From Pararobbsia alpina_A (GTDB lineage Bacteria; Pseudomonadota; Gammaproteobacteria; Burkholderiales; Burkholderiaceae), in contig NZ_OZ221287.1 in the NCBI RefSeq assembly GCF_965118125.1, positions 3,720,001 to 3,784,000 on the forward strand: a stretch of DNA of 64,000 nucleotides, read 5' to 3'. The notes beneath the pieces were generated by a model that saw only the letters and a list, made by a program, of their open reading frames with translations, did not search any database and was not told the origin of the DNA. Of this stretch, positions 25,755-34,300 are shown in pieces. Positions within the stretch are counted from its first letter, which is position 1. Every line of letters begins with the position of its first letter. The position numbers and the translations under genes were made by a program.

Positions 25755-26843
25755 CTAGGTGTTCTGCACGACGATCGATGGGAACTTCGAGCTCATGTCA
25801 CGCGATTTTTCGGCGATCGTGATCGCGACTTTGCGCGCGATGTCACGATAGATCGCAGCAACCGGGCCGTCGGGCTCGGCGACCACGGTCGGATGCCCGG
25901 CGTCAGCCTGCTCGCGGATGCCCATCGACAACGGCAGGCTGCCCAGCAGCGTCGTGCCGTAGTCGGCGCACATGGCCGCCCCGCCACCCGAGCCGAAAAT
26001 GTGCTCGACATGACCGCAGTTCGAGCAGATGTGAACGCTCATGTTTTCGACAATGCCGAGAATCGGAATATCGACCTTCTCGAACATCTTGAGTCCCTTG
26101 CGTGCATCGAGCAGGGCAATGTCCTGCGGCGTCGTCACGATGACCGCGCCGGTGACCGGCACCTTCTGCGCAAGCGTGAGCTGGATGTCACCCGTGCCCG
26201 GCGGCATGTCGACGACCAGATAGTCGAGGTCGCGCCAGTTCGTCTGGCGCAGCAGTTGATCGAGCGCGGAGGTCACCATGGGGCCGCGCCAGACCATCGG
26301 ATTGTCTTTTTCGATCAGAAAGCCGATCGAGTTGACCTGCACGCCATGCGACACCAGCGGCTCCATCGTCTGGCCGTCCGTCGACTCGGGGCGGCCCTCG
26401 ACGCCGAGCATCGTCGGCATGGACGGACCGTAGATATCTGCGTCGAGCACACCGACATTGGCGCCTTCGGCGGCAAGCGCGAGCGCCAGATTGGCGGCCG
26501 TCGTGCTCTTGCCGACACCGCCTTTGCCTGAAGCGACCGCGATGATGTTGCGCACGTTGGGCAGGAGCTTCACACCGCGCTGGACCGCGTGCGCGACGAT
26601 GTCCTGCGACAGACGAATCGTACGCGAACCGATACCCGGCACCGCGGCCAGCGCACGGTCGACCGCGTCGTGCATCGCGCTATGCTGGCTTTTGGACGGG
26701 TAGCCGAGCACCACGTCGAGCGACACATTCGCGCCATCGATCGTCACGTTCCGGATCGCCTTGCTGGCGATCAGGTCGCGCTGCGTGTTGGGATCGACGA
26801 CGGTCGCGAGCGCCGCGTCGATGACTTGTCTGTCAATCGTCAT
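25755..26843 (-). CDS. apbC: Iron-sulfur carrier ATPase ApbC/Mrp
   Basis: This 362-residue P-loop NTPase of the Mrp/NBP35 family carries [4Fe-4S] clusters to apoproteins. An N-terminal MIP18-like domain (about 1-85) is followed by the deviant Walker A SGKGGVGKST (105-114), the switch region DADIYGPSMP, VVDMPPGTGD, and the cluster-binding CSNC near residue 280. The frame extends 28 codons upstream, but MTIDRQVI at 26843 is the family start. A TACAAT box lies about 180 nt upstream. It diverges from the OmpA-like gene. Confidence 0.94.
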   Translation of the reverse strand: MTIDRQVIDAALATVVDPNTQRDLIASKAIRNVTIDGANVSLDVVLGYPSKSQHSAMHDAVDRALAAVPGIGSRTIRLSQDIVAHAVQRGVKLLPNVRNIIAVASGKGGVGKSTTAANLALALAAEGANVGVLDADIYGPSMPTMLGVEGRPESTDGQTMEPLVSHGVQVNSIGFLIEKDNPMVWRGPMVTSALDQLLRQTNWRDLDYLVVDMPPGTGDIQLTLAQKVPVTGAVIVTTPQDIALLDARKGLKMFEKVDIPILGIVENMSVHICSNCGHVEHIFGSGGGAAMCADYGTTLLGSLPLSMGIREQADAGHPTVVAEPDGPVAAIYRDIARKVAITIAEKSRDMSSKFPSIVVQNT

Positions 26844-27026
26844 AGGTGATGGCCACCGGCAGGACACCGGTCCTCGAAAATGCAAAAATTTGTTGCTGCT
26901 GTTGCGCTGCGATGCACTGCACGGCACGCTTGCCGCACCCGAAAGGGGCTGGACGGCGCGCTCGACGGAGCATCGTTTGAAGCCATGTCGGCGCCGCGCT
27001 ACCGCAGGCGCCGAATATCAGGCCCT

Positions 27027-27032
27027 ATTGTA
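27027..27032 (-). promoter_or_regulatory. Possible -10 box of apbC
   Basis: TACAAT on the minus strand would give a leader of about 175 nt before the apbC ATG. No good -35 hexamer is present. Confidence 0.35.
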
Positions 27033-27067
27033 GCGTTTAGTCGCTGAAGCCCTCGGCTCACGCTGCG

Positions 27068-27111
27068 TGCGCAGACCTCGTGCCCGGCTTCGCAGGCACC
27101 AGGTCTGCGCA
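27068..27111. repeat. 17-bp inverted repeat (hairpin)
   Basis: Arms 27068-27084 and 27095-27111 pair at 16 of 17 positions (TGCGCAGACCTCGTGCC and its near complement) around a 10-nt loop. There is no T run on either side. It lies between the divergent apbC and OmpA-like genes. Confidence 0.7.
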
Positions 27112-27243
27112 GAGCGCGGGTCGCGTGGCTGGCTGCCCGTCGCACCCGGGGCGTGCGCCGGCTTCACACGCGGTTGCCCAACGCGCGTTTGTACGTGTAG
27201 GTACATCGCGCCTGTTTTTGGATGTTTGTCCGAGCTGTTCGAA

Positions 27244-27279
27244 AGTCACACACGTCACACAAGTCACACACGTCACACT
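27244..27279 (+). repeat. 18-bp direct repeat upstream of the OmpA-like gene
   Basis: Two adjacent 18-bp copies (AGTCACACACGTCACACA, last base differing) end 11 nt before the OmpA-like ATG, just ahead of its GGAG ribosome binding site. Each copy contains two GTCACAC units, giving four spaced 8-10 nt apart. Confidence 0.8.
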
Positions 27280-27290
27280 GGAGCGTAACG

Positions 27291-27932
27291 ATGAAAACAA
27301 GATTGATGACCCAACTCTCGACCCTGACCATTGCGGGCGCTTTGCTCGCCGGCTGCGCGACGCAGCAGGGCACGAACACGGCAGTCGGCACGGGCGCGGG
27401 CGCCGCGGGCGGCGCGGCGATCGGCGCACTGCTCGGTGGCGGCAAGGGTGCCGCGATCGGCGCCGGGGTCGGCGCGGCGGGTGGCGCGCTCGTGGGCTAC
27501 AACTGGCAGGGCATCAAGAACAAGCTTAGTGGCGGTACGAAGGGTACCGGGACCCAGATCACCGAGCAGCAGGACGGTTCGCTCAAGGTCAATATCCCGA
27601 GCTCGATCTCGTTTGACACGAACAGCTACCTGATCAAGCCAAGCTTTGCACCGGTGCTCGATCAGGTTGCCCAGACGCTCAACGAGCATCCGGAGCTGAA
27701 CGCCGAAGTGGATGGCCATACAGACAGCACGGGCTCGGCCGAGCTCAATCAGACGCTCTCGCAAAACCGTGCACAAAGCGTGGTGAACTTCCTGGTCGGG
27801 CGCGGCATCGCGCAACCCCGACTGACCGCGTATGGCCGCGGCTCGAGCATGCCGATTGCCGACAATTCGACCGAAGCCGGCCGCGCCCAGAATCGTCGCG
27901 TCGAAATCTATCTGCGCCCGGTTCAGCGCTAA
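27291..27932 (+). CDS. OmpA-family outer-membrane lipoprotein
   Basis: This 213-residue protein has a lipoprotein signal ending LLAGC (C22), so it should be anchored in the outer membrane. Residues about 33-70 are a glycine-zipper stretch (GAGAAGGAAIGALLGGG) typical of YiaD/OmpA-like proteins. Residues about 98-213 are an OmpA C-terminal domain that binds peptidoglycan diaminopimelate. The motif DGHTDSTGSAELNQTLSQNR and the terminal RRVEIYLRP are intact. The ATG at 27291 follows a GGAG ribosome binding site. The longer in-frame option would translate the direct repeat and is unlikely. It probably helps hold the outer membrane to the wall. Confidence 0.92.
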   Translation: MKTRLMTQLSTLTIAGALLAGCATQQGTNTAVGTGAGAAGGAAIGALLGGGKGAAIGAGVGAAGGALVGYNWQGIKNKLSGGTKGTGTQITEQQDGSLKVNIPSSISFDTNSYLIKPSFAPVLDQVAQTLNEHPELNAEVDGHTDSTGSAELNQTLSQNRAQSVVNFLVGRGIAQPRLTAYGRGSSMPIADNSTEAGRAQNRRVEIYLRPVQR

Positions 27933-28082
27933 GTTCAGCACGGCGGCACGACGGCTCGTCGCGCAAGATCTCAGAAAGAATTCCGAAATTTTAGCGAACT
28001 CGGCCGACCAGCCGCTGTCTGTACATTCGGTACGCACCTGGTGACCTGGGTGCGTCACCATTCTCCTCTTGTCGTTGTTGCT
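27933..28082 (+). other. 3' flank of the OmpA-like gene
   Basis: This is the first part of a 370-bp gap before metG. It has no ORF. An imperfect hairpin (ACGCACC at 28032-28038 with GGTGCGT at 28049-28055, overlapped by a GGTGAC/GTCACC pair) lies ahead of the intrinsic terminator at 28083. The segment would be a long 3' UTR, or could hold a small RNA ending at that terminator. Confidence 0.3.
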
Positions 28083-28110
28083 CCGGGGCTCTCTCGCCCC
28101 GGTTTTTTTT
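28083..28110 (+). terminator. Terminator downstream of the OmpA-like gene
   Basis: Stem CCGGGG/CCCCGG (extended by a C-G pair) with a short loop and eight T residues. It is about 150 nt past the stop codon. Confidence 0.85.
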
Positions 28111-28191
28111 GCCTGTTCGCCGGCCGACCGGCCCCACGACTCGCCACTTTTTCCAGGTTCGGAGCGCGCCACGCGTGAGTTTTGGCCGCAC

Positions 28192-28200
28192 TGGTAAAAT
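28192..28200 (+). promoter_or_regulatory. Extended -10 promoter of metG
   Basis: TGGTAAAAT has TG one base before TAAAAT, the same arrangement as the argH promoter. It would give a leader of about 95 nt to the metG ATG. Confidence 0.45.
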
Positions 28201-28302
28201 CGTTCCTCCGGCGCCCGCCCAAGCCCGCGCGGTTCACGCCGCGCCAAGTTGTACGGCCAACGGCCGCCGGCCTGATTCACGTTCAACCCTTAGCCCTGCT
28301 CT

Positions 28303-30450
28303 ATGCCCTCAACAGCCCCGCGCCGCATCCTCGTCACGTCCGCCCTGCCCTACGCGAACGGGCAAATCCACATTGGCCATCTGGTCGAATATATCCAGAC
28401 GGATATTTGGGTGCGTGCGCTGCGAATGCATGGCCACGAGGTGCATTACGTCGGCGCCGACGACACGCACGGCACGCCGATCATGCTGCGCGCCGAAAAG
28501 GAAGGCATCACCCCGCGCCAGCTGATCGAGCGCGTCTGGCAAGAACACAAGCGCGACTTCGACAGTTTCGGCATCTCGTTCGACAACTATTACTCGACCG
28601 ACTCGGACGAGAACCGTGTGCTGTCCGAGCGCGTCTATCTCGCGCTCAAGGAAGCCGGCCTGATCGCCGAACGCGATATCGAACAGGCGTACGATCCCGT
28701 GCGCGAAATGTTCCTGCCCGATCGGTTTATCAAGGGCGAATGCCCGAAATGCCACTCGAAAGACCAGTACGGCGACTCGTGCGAGGTCTGTGGCTCGACG
28801 TATGCCCCGACAGACCTGATCAATCCGTACTCGGTCGTTTCGGGTGCCACGCCGGTGCGGCGCACCTCGACTCACCATTTCTTCAAGCTGTCCGATCCGC
28901 GCTGCGAATCGTTCCTGCGGGAATGGGTCGCCAAGCTCGCACAGCCCGAAGCCACCAACAAGATGCGCGAATGGCTCGGCGACGCGGGAGAAGCGAAACT
29001 TGCCGATTGGGACATCTCGCGTGACGCGCCGTATTTCGGATTCGAAATTCCGGGTGCGCCGGGCAAGTATTTCTATGTCTGGCTCGATGCGCCCGTGGGC
29101 TACTACGCAAGCTTCAAGAACCTGTGCGAAAAGCGCGGCATGGACTTCGAGGAATGGGTGCGCCCCGGCTCGAACACCGAGCAATATCACTTTATCGGCA
29201 AGGACATCCTGTATTTCCATACGTTGTTCTGGCCGGCGATGCTCGAGTTTTCGGGTCACCGTACGCCGACCAATGTGTTCGCGCATGGCTTTCTGACCGT
29301 CGACGGCCAGAAGATGTCGAAGTCGCGCGGCACCTTCATCACGGCGGAAAGCTTTATCAATGTCGGCCTGAACCCCGAATGGCTGCGCTATTACTTCGCC
29401 GCAAAACTCAACGCGACGATGGAAGACATCGACCTGAACCTCGGTGACTTTATTGCGCGCGTGAACAGTGATCTGGTCGGCAAGTACATCAATATCGCCA
29501 GCCGGGCTGCGGGTTTCCTCGTCAAGCGGTTCGAAGGCCGGGTCGACGACGCCGCGATGAACCACGCGCTGCTGGTCCAGTTGCGCGATGCGGTGCCGAA
29601 CGTCGCGGCGTTCTACGAACAGCGCGAATACGGCAAGGGCCTGCGCCAGACGATGGAGCTCGCCGACGCCGTGAACGGCTTCGTCGACACCGTGAAGCCG
29701 TGGGAGCTTGCGAAGGACCCGGCGAACGCGAAGGCGCTGCACGAGGCGTGCAGCGTGTCGCTCGAGGCGTTCCGCCTGCTCACGCTGATGCTCAAGCCCG
29801 TGCTGCCGACGCTGGCGGCTTCGGTCGAGCGTTTCCTCGGCATTGCTCCGCTCAAGTGGGCCGATGCCGGTGCCGCGCTCTCGTCGCAGCATCCGGTCAA
29901 TGCGTATCAGCACCTGATGACGCGTGTCGATCAGAAGCAAGTCGACGCCTTGGTGGCGGCAAACCAGGAATCGCTGCAACCGGCTGCGGGTGCGGCAGAT
30001 GCACAGGCTGGCGGAGCAAAGGCCGCGGCGGACGGCAAGGGCAAGGCCGCGGGCAAGGACGCAGCGGCCGCATCGAAGGCTGGCGGCGCGAATGACTCCG
30101 CTGATGACGGCATCATCTCGATCGACGATTTTGCAAAGATCGATCTGCGCATCGCGCTTATCGTCGACTGCAAGGCGGTCGAGGGGTCGGACAAGCTGCT
30201 GCAGCTGACGCTCGACGTCGGCGAAGAGAAAACGCGCAATGTGTTCTCCGGCATCAAGTCCGCGTATCAGCCCGAGCAACTTGTCGGCAAGCTGACGGTC
30301 ATGGTCGCGAATCTCGCCCCGCGCAAGATGAAGTTCGGACTGTCTGAAGGCATGGTGCTGGCCGCTTCGGCAGCCAACGAGAAAGCAGAACCGGGGCTCT
30401 ATATCCTTGAGCCGAACTCAGGCGCCAAGCCTGGCATGCGGGTCAAGTAA
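28303..30450 (+). CDS. metG: Methionyl-tRNA synthetase
   Basis: This 715-residue class I synthetase charges tRNA-Met. HIGH is at 23-26 (QIHIGHLVEY), and KMSKS begins at K337 (DGQKMSKSRGTF). A zinc knuckle has four cysteines at C147, C150, C160 and C163. An anticodon-binding domain follows. Residues about 560-605 are an Ala/Lys/Gly-rich linker leading to a C-terminal EMAP/Trbp111-type tRNA-binding domain (about 608-715, with DFAKIDLRIALIVDCKAVEG) that dimerises the enzyme. The length is normal for this two-domain form. In many related genomes metG is next to apbC, as it nearly is here. Confidence 0.97.
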   Translation: MPSTAPRRILVTSALPYANGQIHIGHLVEYIQTDIWVRALRMHGHEVHYVGADDTHGTPIMLRAEKEGITPRQLIERVWQEHKRDFDSFGISFDNYYSTDSDENRVLSERVYLALKEAGLIAERDIEQAYDPVREMFLPDRFIKGECPKCHSKDQYGDSCEVCGSTYAPTDLINPYSVVSGATPVRRTSTHHFFKLSDPRCESFLREWVAKLAQPEATNKMREWLGDAGEAKLADWDISRDAPYFGFEIPGAPGKYFYVWLDAPVGYYASFKNLCEKRGMDFEEWVRPGSNTEQYHFIGKDILYFHTLFWPAMLEFSGHRTPTNVFAHGFLTVDGQKMSKSRGTFITAESFINVGLNPEWLRYYFAAKLNATMEDIDLNLGDFIARVNSDLVGKYINIASRAAGFLVKRFEGRVDDAAMNHALLVQLRDAVPNVAAFYEQREYGKGLRQTMELADAVNGFVDTVKPWELAKDPANAKALHEACSVSLEAFRLLTLMLKPVLPTLAASVERFLGIAPLKWADAGAALSSQHPVNAYQHLMTRVDQKQVDALVAANQESLQPAAGAADAQAGGAKAAADGKGKAAGKDAAAASKAGGANDSADDGIISIDDFAKIDLRIALIVDCKAVEGSDKLLQLTLDVGEEKTRNVFSGIKSAYQPEQLVGKLTVMVANLAPRKMKFGLSEGMVLAASAANEKAEPGLYILEPNSGAKPGMRVK

Positions 30451-30485
30451 AAGAAATACGGCCGCATCGTTCATTCTTTGATGAC

Positions 30486-30510
30486 GGAGCGTCCCTATCG
30501 TGGACGCTCC
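30486..30510 (+). terminator. Hairpin between metG and the orphan gene
   Basis: Perfect 9-bp arms GGAGCGTCC/GGACGCTCC with a 7-nt loop begin 36 nt past metG and end 21 nt before the next ATG. The following T content is poor (GATTCATTTGG). It may attenuate read-through from metG. Confidence 0.45.
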
Positions 30511-30531
30511 GATTCATTTGGAGATTGAACG

Positions 30532-31293
30532 ATGAACCTCCCCTCCGCCGCATCCATCCAGCCGTCCTACCCCCAGTCGCTGCTCGTCCCCGCGCAGGCG
30601 CGCCCTGGCGCGCATGAACACAGCGTCGCCAACGGGCCTGAAGTGTCATTTGCGTCGAATCGCGTCGCACGCAGCGTGCCGCAAGCCACGCAGCCGGCGG
30701 ACAGCCATGCCGGTTCGCCACCGGCCACCGTCACGGCCGACACCCGGACGTTTCGCGAGCGCGCCGCTGATTTTTTCAAGAATGCGCCGGGGCAAGTCGC
30801 CGGAGCCTTCAAGACCTTTGGAGAGAAGGTCTCGCATGCATTCAAAACCTTGCCCGAACGCGCACGCGATTTTTTTCACAAGACCGCGGACTTTTTCAAG
30901 CAGCTCCCCACTAAGGTGGCGGATGGATTCAGATCGCTTGGCGAGCGCATGAACAAAGGCTTCAACGCGTGGCGCGAAAACGCGGCAAAAGTATGGAAGG
31001 AGCGCATTGCCAGCGTGGCGAACTTCTTCAAGGGATCCCCGAAAAGCGTCGCGCAGACCGAGACGGCACGCACGAAGCCCATCCTCACACCGGATACCGT
31101 ATCGACCCGGACGCAGCCCAAGGTTATCCCCATTGCTGCAGATCCTCTGCCGATCGATGCGGAGCCCTTGCCGATCGCAGTGGACCCCATGTCGAAGGCT
31201 GAACAACTGTCGGTGATGACCCGGGGCGCATTCGACTCGAGCGTCCCTCGACCGAATATCGACAGCATGCGTCTGACAGCCACCGCGGCTTAA
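30532..31293 (+). CDS. Orphan protein with 11-residue amphipathic repeats
   Basis: I do not recognise this 253-residue protein. Residues 1-70 are Pro/Ser/Ala-rich with no signal peptide. Residues 79-173 are eight copies of an 11-residue unit with consensus AxxFKxxPxxV, for example ADFFKNAPGQV (79-89), AGAFKTFGEKV (90-100) and ADGFRSLGERM (130-140), with one 7-residue interruption at 112-118. The repeats are rich in Phe, Lys and Ala and strongly amphipathic. Such hendecads form 11/3 helices that lie on lipid surfaces in apolipoproteins, synucleins and LEA proteins. Residues 200-220 are three copies of a 7-residue unit (PIAADPL). A GGAGA ribosome binding site precedes the ATG. It stands alone between metG and tamB (convergent). 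A membrane-surface, secreted or stress role is inference. Confidence 0.7.
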   Translation: MNLPSAASIQPSYPQSLLVPAQARPGAHEHSVANGPEVSFASNRVARSVPQATQPADSHAGSPPATVTADTRTFRERAADFFKNAPGQVAGAFKTFGEKVSHAFKTLPERARDFFHKTADFFKQLPTKVADGFRSLGERMNKGFNAWRENAAKVWKERIASVANFFKGSPKSVAQTETARTKPILTPDTVSTRTQPKVIPIAADPLPIDAEPLPIAVDPMSKAEQLSVMTRGAFDSSVPRPNIDSMRLTATAA

Positions 31294-31322
31294 CGCCAAA
31301 GCTCGACCGCACGCTCAGAGCT

Positions 31323-34300
31323 TCAATCGAAGCGGCGGTTAAACCCGATATCCACGCCGTTCAGCGTGCCGCTGTGAATCGCAAAGGACCAGTTGCGCGT
31401 GATGGTCCATGTGATCTTGAACAGGTTCTGCGCCGTCTGCAGACCCTGTTCATATCCGAACACGAAATGCTCGTTGATCGCCTTGGCGATCTGCACGACC
31501 TGAGGATCGGTCAGGCCGTTTTCGCTTTGGCCGATCGTGAACTCGTCGAGGCCGAAGGTCTGAGCGATACGCTTGCCGCCCGTGCTGCCCAGCAACGCGA
31601 GCGCCGTCGACATTGTGTTCTGCTGACCGAGGTTGGTCGTCGAATCCGTGCCGTGACCAAACAGGAGCCACGACAGCTTTTCGGATTCCGGCAGGTCCGG
31701 CACCGACACCAGCCGCGCAATCGGTGCGCGCACCGTTCCGGTCACTTGTACGCCCGCCTCGTATTCCTGGTTGCGCCGCATCGCGAGGATATTGATGCCG
31801 GGGTTGTCCACCGGCCCGTTGAACGTGAAGTACCCGTTCTCGATCTCGAGCTTGCGGCCGAATGCCTCATACGTCGAGCCGGGTTCGACACGCACGTTCC
31901 CTACCGCATGCAGCGGTTCGTTCGGCGCGCTGACGACAGTGATCGCACCCCGCAACGACATATCCGCACCGCTGCCCTTGAAGTAAAACGCCTTGCCCAG
32001 ATCGATCGAGACGTTCGCCCGAGGGGCGAATCGACCGACGGGCTTTTCCGCCGCGGCGGGGACGCCCTTCGCGGGGCCCGCCTGCACGAGTTCGCCATCG
32101 GTACGCACGATCTTGACGTCGTCGCCCAGCGCGGGGGCTGCGCTTTCGGGCAAATCGAACAGCGCATGATCGACGGTGAACTTGCCGTCGATGGCCAGCC
32201 CGCCCGCAGGTCCCGAGTGCTTGAGATCCGCGCTGCCCGACAACGACAGTTGCCGCTCGGGCGACGCGAAGATCTGAAGCTTGTCGGCAATGATCTGCGC
32301 CGTGATCTGCGGATCGTCGCGATCGAGTTGAATTTCGCCGGTGGCCTTGAGCACACCATCGGCGCCATGAAATTCGACTTGCTTGAGATCGACGCGGTTA
32401 TCCGTCAGATCGATGCGAACGATGCCGTTTTTGAGCGTGACCTGCTGATCGACGGCAGTGACCGAGAGATCGTCCCCCGTCAGTGAACCGCTGAGTCGCC
32501 CCTTACCGAGCTCTCCCGCCACGGTGAGGTTGAGCGCCGCGCGCCCGCCAAGCAGGTATGCGGGACCAAAGAGCTCACCCGTCGTTTTCAACGCCGGCAC
32601 ATCGGCCTGAATCTTTCCCGAAATCGGCTCGCCACGTTCGACGGTCAGCATGCCGTCGCGCGCAGCGAGTTCTGCGGTCAGGTCCGCGCTGGCCGAACCC
32701 ACACGGCTTGCTTCAACCGCCGCGGTCAGATGCGCGTGGTTCGCGTTTTCAAAGCTCAATCCGGCTTCGAGACGCTTCAAACCGAGCGGCACCACGCCGC
32801 GCCCTGAATCGAATTGCAGATCGCCGGTGCGCCGCTTGATCGCGATATGGCCGGATGCGGTATTGGCCAGCGAAAAATCCCAGTCTGCGTCGAACACCAG
32901 GTCCGTCTTGATAGTCGATGGCGTGCCCCCGAGTTCTGCCTGAAGCGCCAGCACGCGAGCAAGCGAGACATCGTTGAGGAAGCCCGCCGACGTGATACGT
33001 CCGTGATCCAGTTCGAATTGCTTGAGCACAAGCGTCGCCGTGTCGATCGCGATCTGCGTCGCGCCGACCGACACCTTCTGGTCCGCGACGCTGACTTGCA
33101 CGGGTGAGCGAAGCGCGATATTCGGCGAACCGTGGTTTTCGAGTTTGGAGACGGTGCCAGCCCACGACGTCCCTGCTTTCGTTTCCGTCAGCGCACCGCG
33201 CCCTGCGAGCGAGACATCGACCGGATTGCCATCGACCTTGCCCGTCGTGGCGGCGTCGAACGTGTGCGCCGCGCGGGTGCCGTTCAGATGCGCCGCGAGC
33301 GTCGCGAGCGCCACACCCGGCACGGCGATATCGCGCGCATCGAGATTGAGCGTCAGCGCACCGTTCGCGCCGTCGCGCAGTTCGGCACGCCCTTGCGCGT
33401 GACCGACGCGGTTGTCACCGAACACGACCTGCTCGACATCGTAGCTGGCGGATGCATTCGGATGCGCGAGCGTGCCCGTCAGGTCCGCATCGAGCTTGGC
33501 CGTGCCCGATACGCCAAACCCGAGCCGGTCGAGGGCCGGCGCGTCGATGTGCGCGAGCAAGTGATCGCCCGCGGCACCGAAACTACCCTTGAGCGTGACA
33601 TCGTTACCCGCGACGGACAGCGACACGTTGCTCGGCAGCAGCCGCGTGCCGACGAGCTGAACGACACCCTCGCCCGTCATCGGCAGGCCCGCATAGACCG
33701 CATCACGTAACGCGAACTTCGCCTTGACCGAGGTCTGCGGGGCCAGCGCCCCATCGGCACTCAGGGTGCCTGAAATGCGCACATCGCGTGTGTCGCTGAA
33801 ATCGGTCGTGCGTGCTTGCGGCGGCGCTTTGGGTGCTGGCGCCGCGCCCGCGACGACGGGCGACGACTGGACCGCGGCAGCGGCAGCGGCCGATGCCGCT
33901 TCCGCGGACGATGGAACCGTCGCGGCGTGCAGGCTGGGCGCCGCGGCGTGTGGTGACGCCGGGGTACGTGTCGGCCTGGGCCCGGACTTCGGCGCCGGCT
34001 GGGCAGCCAGTATCGGGAACGGGTTGAAATCGGTCAGCGTGCCCTTGACCGAATACGTCGAAGCCAGATCGTTCTTGAGTGATCCGCTCGCTTCCACGCG
34101 CCCTCTTCCGAGCTGCAGCTTCAGCGATTCGATCGACGTCTGGGCAGGCGTCAGGCTAACCGCTGCCTGCGCGCGCAAGGCGAGCGCCGCGTCAGCGAGG
34201 TCCGCATTGATATGCTGGCTGCCGTCCTTGAGCTCGATCTGCACGGGCCCGCCGATGCGCGTCGCACGCACGGCCGTGGACAAGGTGCGCAAATCGAAGT

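Larger units (their letters stand above)
26844..27290. other. 447-bp divergent intergenic region
   Basis: This gap between apbC (-) and the OmpA-like gene (+) has no convincing ORF. It contains a minus-strand -10-like TACAAT (27027-27032), a 17-bp inverted repeat (27068-27111) and a pair of 18-bp direct repeats (27244-27279), which are listed separately. Confidence 0.6.

Noticed and set aside
28309..30279. 656-codon minus-strand frame opposite metG
   Set aside because: metG is intact on the other strand and this frame has no family features.
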